A DNA stretch of 64,000 nucleotides from Sphingomonadales bacterium (GTDB lineage Bacteria; Pseudomonadota; Alphaproteobacteria; Sphingomonadales; Sphingomonadaceae): positions 1-64,000 of the forward strand of contig SBGG01000100.1 in assembly GCA_006226685.1 (NCBI GenBank), in the 5' to 3' direction. Below are positions 58,325 to 64,000 of the stretch, one piece after another (within the stretch, counting starts at the first letter, position 1; each line of letters opens with the position of its first letter). The notes beneath the pieces are model-generated. The model made no database searches. It was not told where the DNA came from and saw only the letters and a program-made list of their open reading frames with translations. A program made the translations under genes and the position numbers.

Positions 58325-59551
58325 ATGGCGCTCAGGGAACTCCAGATTCGCAACCTCCGCCCCGCCGACAAAATCTATCAGTGCGGCGATGACCGGGGAT
58401 TGTACCTCGAAATCCATCCCAACGGTTCGAAGCTGTGGCGATACAAATATCGCTACCATGGCAAGCAGAAGCGCCTGGCACTGGGTCGCTATCCCGACGT
58501 CGGTCTTGCCGATGCACGGCGGCGGCGGGACGATGCCCGAAGGACAGTAGAGGCGGGAGGAGACCCGCTGGCCGAGCGCAAGCACGACAAACTGATCGCA
58601 GCCTTCAACGCAGGCAACAGCTTCGGCGACATTGCCAGGGAATATATCGATAAGATGGTCGCCGAAGGGCGCGCCGACACGACCACCACCAAGGCTAACT
58701 GGCTGCTCGAGCAACTGGCTCCGATCGCAAACCGCCCGGTCACCGATCTCAAGCCGCTCGACGTGCTGGCCGCCCTCAAGCGCCTCGACGCGAAAGGCAA
58801 GCATGAGACCGCCCGGCGATGCCGTTCCTTTGCCAGCAGAATCTTCCGCTACGCGGTGGCAACAGGACGGGGAGAGACTGATCCCACATCCCTATTACGG
58901 GGCGCTCTGGTTGCTCCCAAGGTCAGGCATCATGCGGCCATATTGGAGCCGGAGCAGGTCGGGGAACTGCTCCTCGCCATCGAGAGCTATTCCGGCCATG
59001 CGGTCACCCGCCTCGCAATGCAGATTGCGCCGCATGTCATGGCGCGTCCCGGCGAACTGCGAATGGCGACATGGCAGGAGTTCGATCTGGACGGAGCCGT
59101 CTGGAAGATTTCGGCCGAGCGCATGAAGATGCGCCGCCCCCATGAAGTCCCCCTGTCCCGGCAGGTGCTCATCTGGCTCAAAGAGCTCCTCTCGCTGACC
59201 GGGACGGAAGGGTTCGTGTTCCCAGCCTTCCACACCTCCCGCCGCCCGTTGAGCGAGAACACCATCAATCAGGCGTTCCGGCGCATGGGCTACACCGCCG
59301 GTGAGGTCACTTCGCACGGGCTCCGGACCACGGCCTCGACCCTGCTCAACGAGAGCGGCCAGTGGAACCCGGATGCGATCGAAAGGTCCCTTGCGCATGC
59401 CGACGCGAACAGCATTCGCGGGATCTACAATCGGGGCCGATATTGGGACGAGCGTATCGCCATGCATCAGTGGTGGAGTGACTATCTGGACGAGCTTCGC
59501 GACAAAGCCGCCCAGGGCAAGCCCGCAAGGCTGATGAAGCAACAGGCGTGA
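58325..59551 (+). CDS. Tyrosine-type integrase (P4/DUF4102 group)
   Basis: 408 residues: N-terminal DUF4102-type arm-binding domain (about 1-85; DDRGLYLEIHPNGSKLWRYKYR and KRLALGRYPDVGLADARRRR), core-binding domain, then the catalytic domain with Arg in MARPGELRMATWQEF, the SHGLRTTASTLLNE box (HxxR), LAHADANSIRGIYNRGRYW with the active-site Tyr and the typical MHQWWSDYL end. All catalytic positions appear intact. The ATG at 58325 begins the family homology; the reading frame stays open further upstream across the tRNA gene, which is not meaningful. Confidence 0.93.
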   Translation: MALRELQIRNLRPADKIYQCGDDRGLYLEIHPNGSKLWRYKYRYHGKQKRLALGRYPDVGLADARRRRDDARRTVEAGGDPLAERKHDKLIAAFNAGNSFGDIAREYIDKMVAEGRADTTTTKANWLLEQLAPIANRPVTDLKPLDVLAALKRLDAKGKHETARRCRSFASRIFRYAVATGRGETDPTSLLRGALVAPKVRHHAAILEPEQVGELLLAIESYSGHAVTRLAMQIAPHVMARPGELRMATWQEFDLDGAVWKISAERMKMRRPHEVPLSRQVLIWLKELLSLTGTEGFVFPAFHTSRRPLSENTINQAFRRMGYTAGEVTSHGLRTTASTLLNESGQWNPDAIERSLAHADANSIRGIYNRGRYWDERIAMHQWWSDYLDELRDKAAQGKPARLMKQQA

Positions 59552-60003
59552 CGAGTTGCCTGCCCCCCTTCCCCCGGAACGCCCATGGCGCTATCGAAAA
59601 GCGCAGAAATCCGGGCATCACAGCTAGGCATGGAGCCATGCCCCTGTGAATGGCGCCATCGCCGGAGAACCGAAAAAGGATGTGCAGACAAGGGGTTATG
59701 GCACCCAGCCCGCAGGGCATGGTGCCATTCCTTTAATCTTGCCATTGTTCCCACACTCCCCCTGCCCCCTCTCCGGACGGCTATGGACACGGCCCTTCCA
59801 ACGCAGGCCGGCCCCAACCCCTCGTGCAAACGCATCCCGCCAGCCCAGAAATCGGGCTGGCGAGACGCAAAAACAGGTGTGCAAAGAGCGCCATTGGCGA
59901 GCTGGATTACGCCCTTTCCACCAGAAAAAGGCGCGGATGAATGGCCTTGGGAGACGTCCGGCATTGCATTGCCGGGGTCATAAAACCCGGTCATAGGGAC
60001 CGC
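59552..60003. other. Island spacer of 452 bases with a strong hairpin
   Basis: No recognisable gene. A 9-bp perfect stem CGCCAGCCC/GGGCTGGCG with a 7-nt loop lies at 59838-59862 without a T run. Several frames are open on both strands over the whole stretch, a property of GC-rich DNA, and none has family-like sequence. Confidence 0.45.
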
Positions 60004-60171
60004 ATGAACGAAGATCGACGGACACAGATTCTCGCCCTCATCGCGCGCATGCCGGCATGGTTGCGGCATGATCTGGGCGCGAAAGACGAGGCTGTGCGTG
60101 GCCGCGCCGAGGAGACGCTGGCGGCGATGATCGATGAGGCTTTGGGGCAGAACAACAGGCCTGCGGCCTGA
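60004..60171 (+). CDS. Small island protein, DUF6771-like
   Basis: 55 residues: MNEDRRTQILALIARMPAWLR followed by HDLGAKDEAVRGRAEETLAAMIDEAL. Two helices separated by a PAWLR-HDL turn, as in small DUF6771-type proteins of sphingomonads (name from memory, not verified). Function is unknown. It converges on the MNT-HEPN gene: its stop codon is immediately followed by the ancestral stop of that gene. Confidence 0.6.
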   Translation: MNEDRRTQILALIARMPAWLRHDLGAKDEAVRGRAEETLAAMIDEALGQNNRPAA

Positions 60172-60255
60172 TCAGGCGGCCTTTGCCAGCTCTTCCACGC
60201 GTGCGTCGCAGATGGTGCGGATCAGGTCCTGCAACAGGGTGACGCGCTCGGTGAG

Positions 60256-61083
60256 CTAGGCCAGTTCCTCGGGCGTGATACGGTAATGGCGTGAGTAGCG
60301 GGCGTTCACATAGGCCCCGCGCAGCAGCTCATAGCAGCGCCGTTCGAACTTGCTCTCGCCCGGCCAGACGGCGGCGAGACGCGGTTCCAGCTGCTCGGTC
60401 TGCGAGCGCAGGCGGTTGAGATTATGGGTCTTGGGCGAGTAGAGCGTGCGTACCAGAAACAGGCAGTGATAGAAGCGTTCGGCCGCCTGATGGAGGAGGA
60501 ACGCGGCCTCCTTCGGACGGTCCATCCCCCTTACGACCTGACTGGTTTTCAGGAAAGTTACGGCGCTTTCGAACCACTGATCATAATAGTCCTGCGTCTC
60601 TTTCAGCGCCTGCTCTGGTGACAGCGGTTGCGGTTCGGCAAGCGGATGGTCCGGTTCCTCAAACAGCACGATGCCATCCCGGACGATGTCCATGAAGAAG
60701 TAGCGGCCAAGCCGAAGCTGGGCGTTGACGTCCTCGATGCTGTGATAGATCGGGCTGACCTGCGTGCGCAGCTTTGTGCCTTCGGCCAGCTCGTCGAGCA
60801 GCTTTGCCTCGGTCTTCATCCAGAACTCGGCGCCATCGGTGACATAGTCGTTCGAGAGGATGACGAGGATATCATAGTCCGAGAAATACCGCCCGACCGG
60901 GTCTTCCACCCAGTCGCCACGGGCATAGGAACCGAACAGGATGATCTTGAGGATCTGCTCCGACCGGTAGCGGCTGCTGTTCTTCTTGCGGATCGCGGCG
61001 GCAAAGCCTTCGCGCAGCATGTCGACCACATAAGCAAGCTCCTGCCGCTTGCTTTGGGGAAGATGATCGAGACTGGTTTTCAT
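60256..61083 (-). CDS. MNT-HEPN fusion protein, truncated by an in-frame TAG
   Basis: 275 residues. N-terminal nucleotidyltransferase of the minimal type: FGSYARGDW with Gly51-Ser52 and the metal pair Asp69-x-Asp71 (SDYDILVIL), then a C-terminal HEPN domain (about 145-275; LLHQAAERFYHCLFLVRTL). Split versions of this pair form the HepT/MntA toxin-antitoxin, and fused ones are frequent on mobile elements. The TAG at 60256-60258 is followed in the same frame by 27 more sense codons (LTERVTLLQDLIRTICDARV to the TGA at 60172), which look like the natural C-terminal helix. So this is a nonsense-truncated gene or one read through. Confidence 0.85.
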   Translation of the reverse strand: MKTSLDHLPQSKRQELAYVVDMLREGFAAAIRKKNSSRYRSEQILKIILFGSYARGDWVEDPVGRYFSDYDILVILSNDYVTDGAEFWMKTEAKLLDELAEGTKLRTQVSPIYHSIEDVNAQLRLGRYFFMDIVRDGIVLFEEPDHPLAEPQPLSPEQALKETQDYYDQWFESAVTFLKTSQVVRGMDRPKEAAFLLHQAAERFYHCLFLVRTLYSPKTHNLNRLRSQTEQLEPRLAAVWPGESKFERRCYELLRGAYVNARYSRHYRITPEELA

Positions 61084-61476
61084 GGGTCAAACCTCGCGAT
61101 TTTATCGCATCCTGCCAAGTAGAAAGTGGTCCCTGCGACCATCTTCCCCCTTAAACACCACACAACCCCGGATGGCGGGGGGAGCGGCAGGAGCGGTCCA
61201 ACAGGCCCGCCTCGCCAGGGCGGGGCGCACCCGCAGGGCCGGAACAAGGTGCAGGACCCGGAGCGCAGCGCAGGGTTGCGGCACGCCTGGGCGGGCCTAC
61301 AGGACCAGCGGCGCTCCCCTCGCCCAAGCCGAGGTCAGACGAAATCACGACATCAGGCGACAGCAAGGGAATCTGCGGGATTATCGGGGATGACTACGTC
61401 GATTGAAGCGTTTCAGCACTCCGGCAATTTGAGAGCAGGACCGAGCACAGGGTCCCAAACATCATCGGAGTCCGTC
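61084..61476. other. GC-rich, hairpin-rich leader upstream of the AlpA-type gene
   Basis: 393 bases without a recognisable gene. Between about 61170 and 61330 the strand is dense in G/C blocks with several stem-loops, for example CCCGCC-TCGCCAG-GGCGGG (61206-61224). It separates the divergent MNT-HEPN and alpA-like genes and may hold their promoters, an excision site or a structured RNA. No T-tract terminator was seen. Confidence 0.4.
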
Positions 61477-61701
61477 ATGACATCGCAACCCCAACCGAAC
61501 CGCATCCTTCGCCTCAGGACCGTGCTTGCCCGAACCGGGCTCAGCCGATCGACTCTCTATCGCCAGATCGCCGCAGGAACCTTCCCCCGGCAGATACAGA
61601 TCTCGATGCGCTGTATTGGATGGTACGAATCCGATATCAATGCCTGGCTCGAGAACCCCGACCCGAACGGAACAGGAACGAGCGAGACACCCCAATATTA
61701 G
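61477..61701 (+). CDS. AlpA-family phage/island regulator
   Basis: 74 residues with a winged MerR-like HTH: RILRLRTVLARTGLSRSTLYRQIAAGTFPRQ, then SMRCIGWYESDINAWLENP. This is the AlpA pattern; AlpA proteins activate or act as directionality factors for P4-type integrases, consistent with the integrase here. GGAG lies seven bases before the ATG. The C-terminal tail is Thr/Pro-rich. Confidence 0.88.
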   Translation: MTSQPQPNRILRLRTVLARTGLSRSTLYRQIAAGTFPRQIQISMRCIGWYESDINAWLENPDPNGTGTSETPQY

Positions 61702-61918
61702 GCAGCTCTTGAGACAGTCCGGAAAGGCGGGTTTTGGGTCGTTTATGACGCCTAGCTGTCCTTTGTTAACTTTGCCTGCCATCGCTGCACGACAGCAAAA
61801 GTCAGACACAGTACTGACTGATAGCTTTTGGGTTTCCCCGAGGAAATTCGCGCGTCCACACTAGCAGTACAATGAGTAGGTCACGTATTGGTCACGATAA
61901 AGATATAACGCGAGGCTT

Positions 61919-63136
61919 ATGATACGCCTATTCTGCTACTTTCTCTGTGTCCTGGCCCTGACTCGAGGAGCGATCGCCCAAGAGGTATCGAGCGATCCGG
62001 TGCCCACACTCCTTATCTCGATCGACGGATTTCGCCCCGACTATATGGAGCGCGGAATCACGCCATATATGAACGTTCTGGCCGCGCAGGGCGCGCATGG
62101 TGCGCTTAATCCCAGCTTTCCGACAAAGACCTTCCCAAATCATTATGCCATCGTCACCGGCTTGCGACCCGATCGCAACGGCATCGTCGGCAACAGCATG
62201 ATCGATCCGCACCGGCCCGGTGCGGTTTTCTCACTCGGCGACGCGACGCAGTCACGCGACCCTTTCTGGTGGGACGAAGCCGAACCGATATGGGTCAGTG
62301 CAGAAAAGGCAGGTATTCGTACTGCAACCGCCTTCTGGCCAGGCAGCGAGGTCAGCATTCACAAGGTTCGGCCGCGCGACTGGTTGCGTTACGACAGGGA
62401 TATTTCCAATCAGCAGCGTGTTGAAGCCGTGCTGGACTGGCTGCGCCGTCCCGCGGCCGTTCGCCCCTATTTTATCACCCTCTATTTCGACAATGTTGAC
62501 ATGGCGGGGCATCGTTTCGGCCCGGACAGTCAGGAAGTAAATGACGCCATTGCCGATGTTGACGCAATGATCGGATATCTAGTCGACGGCCTCCGGCAAA
62601 TGGATCGCACCGTCAATGTCGTCATCGTTTCCGATCATGGGATGGCCGCAACGGACGAAGTCAAAGCGATACAGCTCGATGAGTTGATCGACCGCGAAAG
62701 CTATATTGCGGTGGAAACCGGTCCCTATGCCACGATCGAGCCGGCAGCGGGCACTGACCGGCGCGTATATGATGCATTGTTGAAACCGCATGACCATATG
62801 GCTTGCTATGAGCGGGAGAAATTCCCACCCGAACTGCACTACGGCCACAACCCGCGTGTCGCAGCCATCATTTGCCTGGCGAAACCGGGCTGGGTTATCC
62901 TTTCTGGGCCGTCTCCTTATCCCTTGTCGCCGGGCGGCGCGCATGGATGGTCCAACGCCATGCCAGAAATGCACGCGCTTTTCATCGCGTCCGGTCCCAC
63001 GATCAAACAGGGTGCCGATGTCGGCCTGATGGATAATATCGAAGTTTATCCTCTGCTCGAAAAACTCATCGGGCTGCATGCTGATGTGGACATTGATGCC
63101 ACCGGAAAACCGGCCGAGAAGATACTCGTCAAATAG
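61919..63136 (+). CDS. Secreted nucleotide pyrophosphatase/phosphodiesterase (NPP family)
   Basis: 405 residues with a signal peptide (to about 20, ALTRGAIA). Alkaline-phosphatase-superfamily NPP fold: metal Asp36 in LLISIDGFRPDY, nucleophile Thr71 in FPTKTFPNHY, further metal ligands in YFDNVDMAGHRFGPDS, VSDHGM and GGAHGWSN. All six zinc ligands have candidates. Such enzymes hydrolyse nucleotide or phosphodiester bonds outside the cytoplasm. The end overlaps the neighbouring minus-strand gene by eight bases. With the CNT transporter next door it may feed nucleoside uptake. Confidence 0.9.
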   Translation: MIRLFCYFLCVLALTRGAIAQEVSSDPVPTLLISIDGFRPDYMERGITPYMNVLAAQGAHGALNPSFPTKTFPNHYAIVTGLRPDRNGIVGNSMIDPHRPGAVFSLGDATQSRDPFWWDEAEPIWVSAEKAGIRTATAFWPGSEVSIHKVRPRDWLRYDRDISNQQRVEAVLDWLRRPAAVRPYFITLYFDNVDMAGHRFGPDSQEVNDAIADVDAMIGYLVDGLRQMDRTVNVVIVSDHGMAATDEVKAIQLDELIDRESYIAVETGPYATIEPAAGTDRRVYDALLKPHDHMACYEREKFPPELHYGHNPRVAAIICLAKPGWVILSGPSPYPLSPGGAHGWSNAMPEMHALFIASGPTIKQGADVGLMDNIEVYPLLEKLIGLHADVDIDATGKPAEKILVK

Positions 63137-63775
63137 AGGCGCTATCCGATCCTGCGTCGAGCTTGCGGCCGATTTTGACAGCCATGGCGACAAGCGGAGG
63201 AATGAGGATCACCGACAGGGTTATTTTGGTTATCATCTGGCCCAGAAGTAGCTGGCCGATGGGGAATATGCCGTAAAAGGCAATGATGATGAACAATAGC
63301 GTGTCGATGATCTTGACACGCCGGCAATAGCCGCCCGTGCCCAGAGCCATTTGCCCTGACTGCGCTTCAGTGCGCTGAAGATCGTGACATTGAGCGTTTG
63401 CGACACACCATAGGCTATGATCCCCGCGATCCAGATACGCGGCGTTGCTCCCATCATCAGCGCAAAGGCGTTTTTACGCTCCGGATCCATTTCGGGAGAG
63501 GGCGGCAGCGCCATGACCAGACTGCTGAGTGCGATGGATGCCAGCAGCGGCACGAAGCCGATGCGCACCAGCATATTGGCCATAGTCTGACCGTAAAGTT
63601 CGGAAAATGCGCTGGAGATGACGACGAGCAGCAGGAAAGCGAAAATGCCGCCCTCTACGGCCAATGGGCCGAGCGCTACCTGCTTGTTGCCCAGCACGCC
63701 CGCGATGCACACCATACCTCCATAGAAGATGGCGAGGGAAAACAAGCCAAGGCGGAGATCGGGTCGCGGGTTCAT
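63129..63775 (-). pseudogene. Frameshifted queuosine-precursor transporter (VUT/YhhQ family)
   Basis: Two overlapping frames together make one membrane protein. The first (ATG at 63775; another ATG at 63820) reads through VLGNKQVALGPLAVEGG, FSELYGQTMANMLVRIG and ends family-like at GKWLWARAAIAG; the homology resumes in another frame as KIIDTLLFIIIAFYGIFPIGQLLLGQMITK. The switch is at about 63315-63317, consistent with loss of one base. A sequencing error would restore a single gene of about 215 residues. Confidence 0.75.
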
Positions 63776-63910
63776 GACATCGGCGTAACGCGGAACGGAA
63801 AGATGTAAAGTGCGAAGCAATTGGATTATGCCCTTTCGCGAGGCATGACCTTTATATCATGCCGCGCTATTGCACTTTCTGCGCCGAATCCTCGCCAGCA
63901 AGGGGAAATC

Positions 63911-64000
63911 ATGCCTGCCTTTCCAATCAGCCTGCTGGGCATTGCCGCGATATTTCTGATGGCCTATGCGCTTTCCACGCGGCGTAGAGCAATAAGACTG
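63911..64000 (+). CDS. NupC/CNT-type nucleoside transporter, 5' end only
   Basis: Thirty codons run off the window: MPAFPISLLGIAAIFLMAYA then LSTRRRAIRL. A first membrane helix followed by LSxxRRAIRxRT is the normal N-terminus of concentrative nucleoside transporters. AAGGGG is six to seven bases before the ATG. Assignment rests on this short match and on the neighbouring nucleotide-hydrolysing enzyme. Confidence 0.6.
   Translation, partial: MPAFPISLLGIAAIFLMAYALSTRRRAIRL

Larger units (their letters stand above)
58022..61701. mobile_element. Putative tRNA-Leu-associated integrative island (left part)
   Basis: A tRNA gene followed by a P4-type integrase, a small unknown gene, an MNT-HEPN gene and an AlpA-type regulator is a standard integrative-island layout. 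I did not find a second copy of the tRNA 3' end, so the right end is unknown; the element may continue beyond the window or be a decayed remnant. The span given covers only the genes that look mobile. Confidence 0.55.

Noticed and set aside
59585-59996. Two overlapping open frames in the island spacer
   Set aside because: Open frames on both strands over the same bases, no family sequence and no good ribosome site.
58100-64000. Right attachment site as a copy of the tRNA-Leu 3' end
   Set aside because: Searched for GAGTCCTCTTCTGGGC and shorter forms; only chance matches such as TTTCTGGGCC at 62899 were seen.

Overview
The window looks like chromosomal DNA of a GC-rich sphingomonad (Alphaproteobacteria, Sphingomonadales). 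Supporting evidence: a CcrM-type GANTC methyltransferase, a PEPxxWA-type PEP-CTERM protein with PrsK/PrsR regulators, a short LOV-HTH photoreceptor of the EL222 type, a three-gene (split alpha) proton-translocating transhydrogenase with a COX4-like miniprotein, a large TonB-dependent receptor and an ScfR-like regulator beside isocitrate lyase. The genus cannot be settled from the sequence alone.

Layout. 0.2-10.8 kb: mostly minus-strand housekeeping genes (aspartate racemase-like, ftsH, tilS, cpoB/ybgF, a RodZ-like HTH membrane protein, ptsP, a nitronate monooxygenase-like enzyme, lysC). 10.9-18.8 kb: ubiG, a truncated haemoglobin, polA, an orphan 12-TM-type permease, a class A beta-lactamase-like lipoprotein and an exported alpha/beta hydrolase, followed by a strong terminator that may end a small C-rich RNA. 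19-25 kb: the pnt transhydrogenase operon, an NtrC-type response regulator and a THxN PEP-CTERM protein. 25.3-31.8 kb: folP, the LOV-HTH regulator, then glmM-DUF1272-thiD-rnhB-ccrM read leftward; the ccrM leader is packed with seven GANTC sites. 31.9-42.2 kb: a dicarboxylate-type symporter, a POT peptide transporter, a nitroreductase, prsK-prsR and a TonB receptor with a Pro/Gly-rich insert.

42.4-48.3 kb is a glyoxylate-shunt locus: an ScfR/RamB-like regulator diverges from aceA, a 54-residue unknown protein and glcB. 49-57.8 kb holds a DJ-1/PfpI protein, a gltD-DUF2059-gltB operon joined by 4-bp overlaps and preceded by a perfect 23-bp palindrome, uppP and an NDUFA9-like reductase.

58.0-61.7 kb is an accessory segment: a tRNA-Leu(CAG) gene followed by a P4-type integrase, a small unknown protein, an MNT-HEPN protein interrupted by an in-frame TAG near its end, and an AlpA-type regulator. 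No copy of the tRNA 3' end was found downstream, so the right boundary is unknown. The last 2 kb carries a secreted nucleotide pyrophosphatase-like enzyme, a frameshifted queuosine-precursor transporter gene and the start of a NupC-type nucleoside transporter, a grouping that suggests nucleotide/nucleoside scavenging.

The strongest leads for something new are the GANTC-dense ccrM leader with its dyads, the DUF2059 gene coupled inside the glt operon, the 54-aa protein of the glyoxylate locus, the putative C-rich sRNA at 18.8-18.95 kb, and the tRNA-Leu island with its nonsense-interrupted MNT-HEPN gene. No rRNA, CRISPR array or insertion sequence was seen.
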